The notes below the pieces were generated by a model. That model had not been told where the DNA came from, did no database searches, and worked only from the letters and a program-made list of their open reading frames with translations. DNA of 15,825 nucleotides from Bacteroidota bacterium (GTDB lineage: Bacteria > Bacteroidota > Bacteroidia > Flavobacteriales_D > Crocinitomicaceae). Both the position numbers and the translations under genes were made by a program. Positions 8,320 through 15,696 of this stretch are shown here, one piece after another. The stretch covers positions 1 to 15,825 of the forward strand of contig VGMK01000026.1 of assembly GCA_016866375.1 (NCBI GenBank). The letters are read 5' to 3'. Numbering within the stretch: the stretch's first letter is position 1; each line of letters opens with the position of its first letter.

Positions 8320-8621
8320 TTTTGAATCTAAGGTGTAAAATTAAGCAATTCTCACAGAATTTTGAGACTAAATATGTGATATTAAGTGCGCCAACGATTG
8401 TTTAAATAATCAATGAATACATGACGAAAGTTTACACATTCGAAGGATTTCATCGTTAATCTCGTAGCTTTTTACAAAGAGTTACAATGCTCATTTTTTA
8501 GAATTCGTTCACTGCGGTGATGAATTAATTCGTTTGGATTGCACATATTTTGATATTGCAGTTGAACTCAAATAAAACCAATACTTAATTCAATAAAATT
8601 CATTAATTTCGATAAAAAAAA
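8320..8621. other. 302-bp divergent intergenic region
   Basis: This A+T-rich gap separates the divergent FG-GAP and lipoprotein genes and must hold both promoters. No exact TAnnTTTG was found facing either gene. The closest are TAATTTTA on the - strand (8343 to 8336, 16 nt before the FG-GAP start) and TAATTTCG on the + strand (8604-8611, 10 nt before the lipoprotein start), each with one mismatch. A short TCAC-TGCG-GTGA hairpin lies at 8509-8520. Between 8421 and 8575 there are short open stretches in all three + frames that read like protein (described under findings), but no intact gene. Confidence 0.5.
8604..8611 (+). promoter_or_regulatory. Possible -7 element for the lipoprotein-trmB transcript
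   Basis: TAATTTCG matches the Bacteroidota consensus TAnnTTTG at all but one of the fixed positions and lies 10 nt before the ATG at 8622. The spacing is like that of the better matches elsewhere in this window, but there is no -33 TTG at the expected distance. Confidence 0.25.
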
Positions 8622-10100
8622 ATGCTAAGAAAAATCTATTTTCTGCCGACCTTACTCCTTTTGATGCATTCGTGCAGCACAGAACAAACTTCAATTAAAG
8701 GTAATGATAGTACCTTGAAGAGTAAATTTTCAAATTTTGTAAGTAATCGAGAAAATATTATAGCTTTTGGGCAAGTCAACATGTTTCAAGTTTTGGAGAA
8801 ATCAGAGTATAAACAAAATTTAATTGTGAGTGCCTTAATCGATCAATTTCCTGGCGTGAAAGCATTAAATCAAGATTCACCTATCTATTTTGCTGTTGAA
8901 GTTAATGAACAAAATATAAATGATATTAATCCCTACAATATTTCAAATATCTCAAATTTGAAATTAAATGGATTTGCATATGCCTTTATCGCAATTAAAA
9001 ATAAATCAGAAATAAAAAGTCAGCTTGAAAAAGAGGTTCGTGTAAGATTTAAGAATGCTGACGGAATAGATTACGCACAAGAAAACAACGGAACTTTCGC
9101 TCTTTTCGATGATTGCATGATGGTAATGGTGGATTTAAATGACCGTAATCAAGTCGGAATTGAGCAACTTAAATCAGCCTCAAAGTCAATGAACGAAGGA
9201 AAGTCAAACGAAGTTATTAATAAACTTATGGCATCTAAGTCTGATTTTATGTTAACCTATGACATGGGCAAATCGGTTAGTTCTGTGCTAAAAGGACTTA
9301 AAATTTCGAACAGCGAAACCCAGCAATTGGAATCAGATTTGAAAGGATGTTTTAACACAACAAATTTCAATTTCGAAAATGGTAAAATTGTGTTAACATC
9401 TGAAAACATTTTGTCTCCTGCCATGTCGAAATGGAGAATTACAAAATCTGATTCTAAGGAAATCGTTTCAACGCTAGGTTCTGGTTCACCAAAAGCCGCA
9501 ATTGCCATGAACTTGGATGTTGATCAAATTCAAAAAATACTTGATTCTTATTTAAAATCGAGTATGAGTGAAATCAAAAGCAAATTATCTGCTAGCGAAT
9601 TACTTGAATTTAATAGAATTAAAGCGGAAGGATTTTCGACGGTATTCAATGGTAGATTTGGTATTGCTGCCTTCTTGAAAGGTGACGGTTATGGTTTCGT
9701 TCCGAATGTAAATTTCCAATTAGGAGCCGGAAAAATGTTACTAGAAAAACTAAAAGAGCCTTTAGAAATGGCTAAAACGAGTGGTTTTACAATTGAGAAC
9801 AAAGGCAATATTCTGTATGGTTACAGTGGAGCTCAAAATGCACCTGGAAAAGGAACTCTCACGCTACCGGAAGGAACTGAAGACTTTGGTAATTATCCAA
9901 TTAATGGATTTGTAGATATCCAAAAACTTCCTTTGAATGAACTTAATTTACCTGAACAAGCGATGAAAATTATCGCTAAATTGAGTATTTTAAAGTTTAA
10001 GGTAGAAGGAGATAAATTCACTCTTGAAATTCAATTTAAAGACAAATCTCAAAATGCGTTAGCGCAAATGATGAACTCAGTTAGCGGATTAAGTTTATAA
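8622..10100 (+). CDS. DUF4836-like lipoprotein
   Basis: A 492-residue exported protein without a known activity. The N-terminus MLRKIYFLPTLLLLMHSC is a lipoprotein signal with the lipidated cysteine at Cys18; Met and His at -3 and -2 are unusual in a lipobox, so processing is likely rather than certain. The mature part begins with a region about having or losing function at low sequence complexity (NFVSNRENIIAFGQVN) followed by alternating alpha/beta segments of about 60-70 residues. Overall it resembles the Bacteroidota family DUF4836, in which proteins of about 500 residues follow a lipobox; I judge this from pattern only. No catalytic motif is visible. Its TAA shares the A with the ATG of trmB (TAATG), so the two are probably cotranscribed and translationally coupled, though an outer lipoprotein and a tRNA methyltransferase have no obvious shared function. 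Confidence 0.75.
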   Translation: MLRKIYFLPTLLLLMHSCSTEQTSIKGNDSTLKSKFSNFVSNRENIIAFGQVNMFQVLEKSEYKQNLIVSALIDQFPGVKALNQDSPIYFAVEVNEQNINDINPYNISNISNLKLNGFAYAFIAIKNKSEIKSQLEKEVRVRFKNADGIDYAQENNGTFALFDDCMMVMVDLNDRNQVGIEQLKSASKSMNEGKSNEVINKLMASKSDFMLTYDMGKSVSSVLKGLKISNSETQQLESDLKGCFNTTNFNFENGKIVLTSENILSPAMSKWRITKSDSKEIVSTLGSGSPKAAIAMNLDVDQIQKILDSYLKSSMSEIKSKLSASELLEFNRIKAEGFSTVFNGRFGIAAFLKGDGYGFVPNVNFQLGAGKMLLEKLKEPLEMAKTSGFTIENKGNILYGYSGAQNAPGKGTLTLPEGTEDFGNYPINGFVDIQKLPLNELNLPEQAMKIIAKLSILKFKVEGDKFTLEIQFKDKSQNALAQMMNSVSGLSL

Positions 10101-10768
10101 TGGGCAAAGATAAATTGATGCGTTTTGAGGCTATAAAAGGCTTCGACAATGTAACTGAATTTCGTTACAAAGGAGAAAACAAAATTCCTATTTGGAGTGA
10201 ACACTTTGGAAATTCGGATCCAATTGTTTTAGAATTAGGCTGTGGAAAGGGCGAATATACAGTGGGGTTGGCAAAACGATATCCCCAAAAGAACTTTATT
10301 GGAGCAGATTTAAAAGGAAATAGAATTTACATCGGCGCGCGTGACGCCATTCAGAATAAGTTAGGAAATGTACATTTTCTTCGCACGAGGATAGATTTTA
10401 TTACTGAATGTTTTACTCCAAATTCCATCGATGAAATTTGGCTTACCTTTTCTGATCCACAACCAAAAAAACCTAGAAAAAGATTATCCTCTAGAATTTT
10501 TATTGAACGTTATTCTCGCTTCTTAAAACCTAATGGCATTGTTCACGTGAAGACTGATTCTGATCTTCTTTTTGAATTTACAGTAGAACAAATCGAAGAA
10601 TTCAAATATCCTTTAATTTTCAAATCATGGGACATTTACAAAGAAATGCATCAATTACCTCAATTACTACAAGACGACTTGCTCATAAAAACGCATTATG
10701 AAAAATTATTTTCAAAAAAAGGAGCCACAATTAAATACTGTCAATTTTCTTTACCAGAATCACTTTAA
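10100..10768 (+). CDS. trmB: tRNA (guanine-N7-)-methyltransferase TrmB
   Basis: TrmB uses S-adenosylmethionine to methylate N7 of guanosine 46 in the variable loop of tRNAs, in the cytoplasm. The 222 residues show a class I methyltransferase fold: motif I LELGCGKGEYT (44-54) for SAM binding, the acidic strand end FIGADLKGNR (66-75), and the family signature SDPQPKKPRKRLS (118-130), which replaces the proteobacterial PDPWPKKRHxKRR version and is the form I expect in Bacteroidota. The following segment RFLKPNGIVHVKTD is also typical. The start MGKDKLMRFE overlaps the preceding stop by one base; I prefer it to the internal Met7 because an initial MGK(N/D)KL is characteristic of related proteins. 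A separate promoter-like site starts 17 nt after the stop, so trmB probably ends its transcript. Confidence 0.95.
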   Translation: MGKDKLMRFEAIKGFDNVTEFRYKGENKIPIWSEHFGNSDPIVLELGCGKGEYTVGLAKRYPQKNFIGADLKGNRIYIGARDAIQNKLGNVHFLRTRIDFITECFTPNSIDEIWLTFSDPQPKKPRKRLSSRIFIERYSRFLKPNGIVHVKTDSDLLFEFTVEQIEEFKYPLIFKSWDIYKEMHQLPQLLQDDLLIKTHYEKLFSKKGATIKYCQFSLPESL

Positions 10769-10785
10769 AAACCGAATAAAAACAC

Positions 10786-10793
10786 TACTTTTG
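10786..10793 (+). promoter_or_regulatory. Putative -7 element for the TPR-ribH-glmM operon
   Basis: TACTTTTG matches TAnnTTTG exactly and is followed by CA, in the 43-bp gap after trmB. It lies 18 nt before the ATG at 10812. A TTG at -33 is not present at the usual spacing, where the trmB 3' end lies. Confidence 0.5.
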
Positions 10794-10811
10794 CAACCTA
10801 ATTGAAAAAAC

Positions 10812-11456
10812 ATGTTTGAAGATTTTAGTTTTTCATCGTTCAAGTCCAAATTTAAGTCAGATAAAAAGTTTAGACTTATCTCCATTCTGTCAGGAAGTGT
10901 AGTTGTACTTCTTCTTGGCGTGTTTGTGTATTACCAATTCGTGTATTTACCTAACGAAGAAGCTTCAAAAGAAATTTATTTCGAGACTTTAAATTACGCT
11001 GATTCTTCATCAAGAACAGATAAAAACATAAAAACACTAGAAACTAAAATTGAGGAGTTTGATGGGTATACCGGAGCTCTACCTGCTGAATTCATACTTG
11101 CTCGTCAATATATGAACAAAGGTCAATTCGATAAAGCAATTACTTCTTTAGAAAAGATTGAACCAGAAGACACTTATTTGTCTGTATTTAAAATAGGTTT
11201 ACTTGGAGACTGTTATAGTGAACAAGGTAAATTATCCGAAGCGTTCGAGCAATACACATTGGCTGCAAATACGAATACGAATGAATTTACTACACCTATA
11301 TTTTTATTTAAAGCAGGTTTAATCGCTGAAAAATTAAATCAATTTGAGGAGGCAGCGAATTGTTACAAAAAAATTAAAGATAATTACAAAGAATTTGGTC
11401 AGCTCAAACGTATTGATTACTACGTCGCAAGAGCTTCCAATACCAAGGTAAAATAA
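10812..11456 (+). CDS. Membrane-anchored tetratricopeptide repeat protein
   Basis: A 214-residue protein with a short N-terminal cytoplasmic stretch (FKSKFKSDKKFR, positively charged), one membrane segment at about 22-45 (LISILSGSVVVLLLGVFVYY), and a soluble TPR region. By the positive-inside rule the TPR part faces the periplasm. TPR units are visible around 88-120 (ILARQYMNKGQFDKAITSLEK), 122-152 (GLLGDCYSEQGKLSEAFEQY) and 163-192 (FKAGLIAEKLNQFEEAANCYKK). The layout resembles YfgM-type single-pass TPR proteins, which help periplasmic folding and SecYEG-associated quality control; that function is an inference here. It is the first gene after a good -7 match and precedes ribH by 4 bp, so all three genes to 13337 likely form one transcript. 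Confidence 0.82.
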   Translation: MFEDFSFSSFKSKFKSDKKFRLISILSGSVVVLLLGVFVYYQFVYLPNEEASKEIYFETLNYADSSSRTDKNIKTLETKIEEFDGYTGALPAEFILARQYMNKGQFDKAITSLEKIEPEDTYLSVFKIGLLGDCYSEQGKLSEAFEQYTLAANTNTNEFTTPIFLFKAGLIAEKLNQFEEAANCYKKIKDNYKEFGQLKRIDYYVARASNTKVK

Positions 11457-11460
11457 TTCC

Positions 11461-11955
11461 ATGGCAACTTCATTGAAAAATTTGTCATCATTTGACAAAT
11501 CCAACTTTACCAACTGTGCCGATTTTAACGTCGGCATTGTTGTTTCTGAATGGAATCGAGAAATTACAGAAAACCTTTTAAAAGGAGCGTTAGAAGTATT
11601 TCAAATGGTGGGTATCCCCGCTAGTCAACTAAGTATTGAATGGGTTCCCGGTGCATTTGAACTTCCACTTGGAGCTCAACTATTGTGTCAAAATCCGAAA
11701 ATTGACGGTGTCGTTGCAATTGGTGTGGTTATTCAAGGAGAAACCAAACATTTTGATTTTGTTTGTCAAGGTGCTACTAATGGAATAATGCAAGTAATGC
11801 TTACCGAAAATAAACCTATTGGTTTCTGCGTACTTACCGATAACAACATTCAACAATCAAAAGATCGTTCGGGAGGCATACATGGTAATAAAGGAATTGA
11901 AGCCGCAGTGGCCTGCTTGGACATGATAAAAATGAAGAAAAAATTAATGTTATGA
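11461..11955 (+). CDS. ribH: 6,7-dimethyl-8-ribityllumazine synthase
   Basis: RibH joins 5-amino-6-ribitylaminouracil and 3,4-dihydroxy-2-butanone 4-phosphate into lumazine, the penultimate step of riboflavin synthesis, usually as a cytoplasmic pentamer or icosahedral shell. The 164 residues match the family in length and motifs: VVSEWNREITENLLKGA near the N-terminus, WVPGAFELPLGAQ (61-73) forming the substrate pocket, GVVIQGETKHFDFVCQG (88-104) with the catalytic His97, and the C-terminal DRSGGIHGNKGIEAA (135-149). No other riboflavin gene is in the window, so the pathway is scattered. The ATG follows the TPR gene by 4 bp, and the TGA overlaps the next ATG by 4 nt (ATGA), so translation of ribH and glmM is probably coupled. 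Confidence 0.96.
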   Translation: MATSLKNLSSFDKSNFTNCADFNVGIVVSEWNREITENLLKGALEVFQMVGIPASQLSIEWVPGAFELPLGAQLLCQNPKIDGVVAIGVVIQGETKHFDFVCQGATNGIMQVMLTENKPIGFCVLTDNNIQQSKDRSGGIHGNKGIEAAVACLDMIKMKKKLML

Positions 11956-13337
11956 CACTGATTAAATCAATTTCCGGAATTCGTGGAACTATCGGCGGAA
12001 CTGTAGGTGAGGGATTAACCCCTGTAGATTCAGTTAAATTTGCCGCCGCATATGGAACCTGGCTAAAAAAGAGAAATTCAAGTAATAAAATAAAGGTTGT
12101 TATTGGCCGGGATGCGAGATTATCAGGTGAAATGATTTCACAACTGGTATGTCAGACACTGGTTGGTCTTGGTATTGATGTCATAGATTTAGGATTATCA
12201 ACAACGCCGACTGTTGAAGTTGCAGTCCCTATGGAAAATGCAGCCGGAGGAATAATTCTTACAGCAAGTCATAACCCAAAACAATGGAATGCGTTAAAAC
12301 TGCTCAACGAAAAAGGAGAATTCATCTCAGCAGAAGATGGAGCAAGCGTTCTTGAGCTTGCTGAAACAGAATCTTTTGATTTTGCAGAAGTCGATCATTT
12401 AGGAACGGTAAGGAAAGACGAATCATACATGCAAAAGCACATTGATCTCATTCTTAATCTACCCCTCGTTGATTCAGCAGCCATTCGCTCTGCAAATTTT
12501 CATGTAGTGGTGGATGCCGTAAATTCAAGTGGCGGGCTCTTTGTTCCTGCCTTACTGAAATCATTAGGGGTATCAAAAATTACGGAATTATATTGCGACC
12601 CTACAGGTCACTTCCCTCACAATCCTGAGCCATTACCCGAACACTTAACTGATTTGTCAGAAAAAATTATTTCGGTAAAAGCAGATATTGGAATCACGGT
12701 GGATCCGGATGTAGATCGTTTGGCAATAGTATGCGAGGACGGTTCTATGTTTGGAGAGGAATATACGCTAGTTGCTGTATCAGATTATGTTCTTACCCAC
12801 ACACCCGGTCCAACAGTATCTAATCTTTCCTCAACTCGCGCATTACGAGATATAACGGAATCAAGAGGTTTGAAATATTCGGCTTCTGCGGTAGGTGAAG
12901 TAAATGTGGTGACTAAAATGAAAGAAACTGGGGCTGTAATCGGCGGTGAAGGAAATGGAGGAGTCATCTATCCTGCGCTTCATTACGGTAGGGATTCATT
13001 AGTTGGAATCGCTTTATTCTTGAGTTTCTTGGCGCATAAAAAGTTGCCTGTAAGCAAATTGCGCAATACATTTCCAACATATGTTATTTCCAAAAATAAG
13101 ATTGAATTAACACCAGAAATTGATGTCGATTTGATTTTAGAAAAGGTGGCGAATAAATATGCCTCAGAGGAAATTGATACTACAGATGGTGTCAAAATAT
13201 ATATTGGAAAAGAATGGGTCCATCTTCGTAAAAGTAACACCGAACCAATTATTCGGATTTACGCCGAATCTTTCAGTGAAGAGGCCTCAAATAACCTTGC
13301 AAACAAAATAATTAAAGAAATAAGATCTTTAATTTGA
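11952..13337 (+). CDS. glmM: Phosphoglucosamine mutase (alpha-D-phosphohexomutase family)
   Basis: A phosphohexomutase of 461 residues. GlmM converts glucosamine-6-phosphate to glucosamine-1-phosphate for UDP-GlcNAc, peptidoglycan and lipopolysaccharide precursors. The four family sites are intact: the phosphoserine loop TASHNPKQWNALK (Ser106), the metal loop DPDVDR (251-256), the sugar-recognition loop GGEGNGGVIYP (331-341), and the phosphate-binding loop RKSNTEPIIRIYAES (426-440). The sugar loop is GEGNGG rather than the GEQSGH of proteobacterial GlmM or the GEMSGH of phosphomannomutases; I associate GEGNGG with the archaeal and Bacteroidota branch. Mannose-type activity therefore cannot be excluded. 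The start overlaps ribH by 4 nt. The 3' end overlaps the convergent aroB gene by 9 nt. Confidence 0.9.
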   Translation: MTLIKSISGIRGTIGGTVGEGLTPVDSVKFAAAYGTWLKKRNSSNKIKVVIGRDARLSGEMISQLVCQTLVGLGIDVIDLGLSTTPTVEVAVPMENAAGGIILTASHNPKQWNALKLLNEKGEFISAEDGASVLELAETESFDFAEVDHLGTVRKDESYMQKHIDLILNLPLVDSAAIRSANFHVVVDAVNSSGGLFVPALLKSLGVSKITELYCDPTGHFPHNPEPLPEHLTDLSEKIISVKADIGITVDPDVDRLAIVCEDGSMFGEEYTLVAVSDYVLTHTPGPTVSNLSSTRALRDITESRGLKYSASAVGEVNVVTKMKETGAVIGGEGNGGVIYPALHYGRDSLVGIALFLSFLAHKKLPVSKLRNTFPTYVISKNKIELTPEIDVDLILEKVANKYASEEIDTTDGVKIYIGKEWVHLRKSNTEPIIRIYAESFSEEASNNLANKIIKEIRSLI

Positions 13338-13356
13338 AATCTTTGATAATAAAGAT
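13322..13356. repeat. Palindrome cluster at the glmM/aroB convergent overlap
   Basis: AAGATCTT (13322-13329) is a perfect palindrome at the end of glmM, and ATCTTT (13339-13344) with AAAGAT (13351-13356) forms a perfect 6-bp stem around a 6-nt loop inside the last codons of aroB. Neither is G+C rich or followed by a clear T-tract, so a bidirectional terminator is possible but weakly supported. Confidence 0.3.
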
Positions 13357-14405
13357 AAATGAAGTAAGGACATAGCAATTTCCTTTTCTGTCAAAATAAT
13401 ATCGTACGCTGCAAAACCAATACCATTTAAGAGCACACAGCGAATATTCCCTTTGTCATTCTTTTTATCCTGATACATCAATTCAATAACATTCTGAATG
13501 TCATCAGGCGCTAAAGATATCATGGGGAAAATTTTTGTCAATGTTTTTTCTATTTCCTTATACTCTAGATCTGACAAGCGGTTTTGCTTCATCGAGATGT
13601 GTGCCTCCGTGCACATCCCCAATGCGATGGCATGTCCATGTGAAATAGCGGTTTTGTTCATGTAGTAGGACTCTAAGGCATGACCGACAGTATGTCCAAA
13701 ATTTAATAATTTTCTCAATCCTCCTTCTCTCGGGTCTTCCTCGATAATTGAAGCTTTAATTTTAATCGAATGAAATATAATTTCGTCGGTTGTAAGTTCA
13801 TCTTCTGAGTGTATTGTTTTAATTTTATTCCAAAATTCTACATCTCGAATGAGTGCATGCTTCAACATTTCGGCGTACCCGTTAAAAATTTCTTCTGCAG
13901 GTAGAGTCTTCAAAAAACTGGTATCAATGTAAACATACTTGGGTTGTGCAAAAGTTCCTAATTGATTTTTATATTGATTCAAATCAATTCCCGTCTTTCC
14001 ACCGATAGCTGCATCTACCATCCCCATAAGTGATGTAGGAATATTTATAAAGGTCATACCACGTTTGTAAATGCTCGCAATAAACCCTCCCATATCCATT
14101 ACGACCCCGCCCCCGAGATTTATGACTAAATCGCTGCGCCCAAATCCGTGCTCAGTAAAAGCATTCCAAACCTGAAAGCAAATCTCCATTACTTTATTTT
14201 CTTCGCCGCAGGGTAATAATATTATTTCGGCATTTTCAAGTTCAGGAAAATTTGTTGTAAGAAATGTCAAACATGAATCATGCGTATTTTCATCCACAAT
14301 CACAATGATGTTTTGCTTCTCATATTGATCTAATAGACTCGAAAAACTTGACTTCAAAAGCGAACCAATTTCTACGCTGTATCCGGAACCCTTGAATGTT
14401 AACAT
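13329..14405 (-). CDS. aroB: 3-dehydroquinate synthase
   Basis: AroB turns DAHP into 3-dehydroquinate, the second step of the shikimate pathway, in the cytoplasm with NAD and a divalent metal. From the ATG whose complement is 14403-14405 the protein has 358 residues (MLTFKGSGYSVEIGS), the usual length. Motifs are intact: the NAD loop NLGGGVVMDMGGF (about 96-108), INIPTSLMGMVDAAIGGKTG (about 121-140), and the metal ligands Glu179 in NGYAEMLKHA, His238 in NFGHTVGHAL and His256 in SHGHAIALGM. A longer frame from a TTG at 14423 is open, but that TTG is the last three bases of a -7 promoter match, so I reject it as the start. The gene is divergent from proline dehydrogenase and overlaps glmM tail-to-tail by 9 nt. 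Confidence 0.95.
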   Translation of the reverse strand: MLTFKGSGYSVEIGSLLKSSFSSLLDQYEKQNIIVIVDENTHDSCLTFLTTNFPELENAEIILLPCGEENKVMEICFQVWNAFTEHGFGRSDLVINLGGGVVMDMGGFIASIYKRGMTFINIPTSLMGMVDAAIGGKTGIDLNQYKNQLGTFAQPKYVYIDTSFLKTLPAEEIFNGYAEMLKHALIRDVEFWNKIKTIHSEDELTTDEIIFHSIKIKASIIEEDPREGGLRKLLNFGHTVGHALESYYMNKTAISHGHAIALGMCTEAHISMKQNRLSDLEYKEIEKTLTKIFPMISLAPDDIQNVIELMYQDKKNDKGNIRCVLLNGIGFAAYDIILTEKEIAMSLLHLSLLSKISN

Positions 14406-14420
14406 GACCAAATAATGTAT

Positions 14421-14428
14421 CAAATGTA
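14421..14428 (-). promoter_or_regulatory. Putative -7 element for aroB
   Basis: Read on the - strand this is TACATTTG, an exact TAnnTTTG match, ending 15 nt before the aroB ATG at 14405. It overlaps the TTG that would start the longer aroB frame. No -33 TTG is present at normal spacing. Confidence 0.5.
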
Positions 14429-14467
14429 ATTAAACTTTTTCTTTACGTAGCATTTAAAAAAAGCAAT

Positions 14468-14475
14468 TAATTTTG
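14468..14475 (+). promoter_or_regulatory. Putative -7 element for proline dehydrogenase
   Basis: TAATTTTG matches TAnnTTTG exactly. It ends only 4 nt before the ATG at 14480, so transcripts starting at the usual distance would have almost no leader. The -33 region is not recognisable (TTTA, not TTTG, at 14442-14445). Confidence 0.45.
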
Positions 14476-14479
14476 AGCA

Positions 14480-15685
14480 ATGATTTCATTCGACAATACA
14501 GAAATTGCCTTTAGAAGTAAATCCAACAAAGACCTGAGAAGGGCTTTTTGGCTCTTCAAAATTATTGGATCCCCTACTATCGTGAAAATTGGAAAAGCAG
14601 TTACAAATTTCTTTTTAGCGATTCGTTTTCCAATGGCATGGGCCATTAAACCAACAATTTTTAAGCAATTTTGTGGGGGTGAAACAATACCTGAATGCGA
14701 TAAAACAATAAACACCCTGGGATCTTTTAACGTTGGTACAATACTGGATTATTCTGTGGAGGGAAAAATAAATGATGAGGATTTTAATCAAACAGTTGAG
14801 GTAATTCTCGATACGATTAAGCGCGCCAAGAAAGATAAAAATATTCCTTTTGCTGTTTTTAAAGTATCAGGAATCGGGCGATTTGACCTTCTAGAGAAAG
14901 CATCAAATAAGAACCATCAGCTATCGGAAAAGGAAAATAAAGAGTTAGCCGTAATTAACTCACGGATTGGAAAAATTTGTCAAGCGGCACACGATTGTCA
15001 AGTTTCAGTATTTATTGACGCAGAGGAATCCTGGATACAAGACATCATTGATAGGTGGGCGAATGAACAAATGATTAAGTTTAACTACTCTCTACCTATT
15101 GTCTACAACACGCTTCAAATGTATCGTCACGACCGAATGAACTACTTAAGGGAAATGCTTCTTTTCGCTAAGGAAAATAAGATAATTTACGCAGCCAAAA
15201 TCGTCAGAGGTGCTTACATGGAAAAAGAACGAGCGCGAGCGGCGACAAAAGCTTATCCTTCGCCCATTCAAGTGGACAAAAATGCTACAGATCGAGATTA
15301 TGACGAGGCACTAAATTTTATGGTAAGCAACAAGTCACATTTTGCACTTTGTGCCGGGACGCATAATGAAGAAAGCTCATTGAAGCTTTCGCAATTACTT
15401 AAGAAAAATGGCATTCCTGCAAATGATACTCGATTTTATTTTTCACAACTCTTGGGAATGAGTGATCACATCTCCTACAATTTAGCAAATGCAGGCTATA
15501 ATGTGGCGAAATACGTGCCATTCGGACCAATTCGAGAGGTTATGCCCTATTTATTAAGACGTGCCGACGAAAACACTTCAGTAGCAGGTCAAACGGGACG
15601 CGAACTGAGCTTGATAACAAAAGAAAGGAAAAGAAGAAAAATGTTGGCTGGAAAAATTATAACGCAAAACAATAAAAACGATTAA
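14480..15685 (+). CDS. Proline dehydrogenase (monofunctional PRODH)
   Basis: This FAD enzyme oxidises L-proline to delta-1-pyrroline-5-carboxylate and feeds electrons to quinone at the membrane. It has 401 residues, so it is the stand-alone enzyme and not the bifunctional PutA; no P5C dehydrogenase gene follows. Characteristic segments run in order through the TIM barrel: YNTLQMYRHDRM (209-220), KIVRGAYMEKER (240-251), AGTHNEES (292-299), QLLGMSDHISY (323-333), and YVPFGPIREVMPYLLRRADEN (345-365, listed here in two parts: YVPFGP and YLLRRADEN). Arg360, Arg361 and Glu364 keep the spacing of the PutA proline-binding residues Arg555, Arg556 and Glu559. The N-terminus (FDNTEIAFRSKS, then GSPTIVKIGKAVTN) agrees with Bacteroidota relatives, which supports the ATG although a -7 match lies only 4 nt upstream. 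It is divergent from aroB, with a 74-bp gap. Confidence 0.94.
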   Translation: MISFDNTEIAFRSKSNKDLRRAFWLFKIIGSPTIVKIGKAVTNFFLAIRFPMAWAIKPTIFKQFCGGETIPECDKTINTLGSFNVGTILDYSVEGKINDEDFNQTVEVILDTIKRAKKDKNIPFAVFKVSGIGRFDLLEKASNKNHQLSEKENKELAVINSRIGKICQAAHDCQVSVFIDAEESWIQDIIDRWANEQMIKFNYSLPIVYNTLQMYRHDRMNYLREMLLFAKENKIIYAAKIVRGAYMEKERARAATKAYPSPIQVDKNATDRDYDEALNFMVSNKSHFALCAGTHNEESSLKLSQLLKKNGIPANDTRFYFSQLLGMSDHISYNLANAGYNVAKYVPFGPIREVMPYLLRRADENTSVAGQTGRELSLITKERKRRKMLAGKIITQNNKND

Positions 15686-15696
15686 AAGCCCATAAA

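Noticed and set aside
8509..8520. TCAC-TGCG-GTGA hairpin as an operator or terminator
   Set aside because: The stem is only 4 bp and there is no T-tract or second copy, so it is within chance expectation.
11268..11284. Short tandem ACGAAT repeat in the TPR gene
   Set aside because: Only two to three imperfect copies inside coding sequence (Asn-Thr run); too short to call a repeat element.
14421..14423. TTG start adding six residues (MIHYLV) to AroB
   Set aside because: It overlaps a -7 promoter match, and the ATG at 14405 gives the usual family N-terminus.
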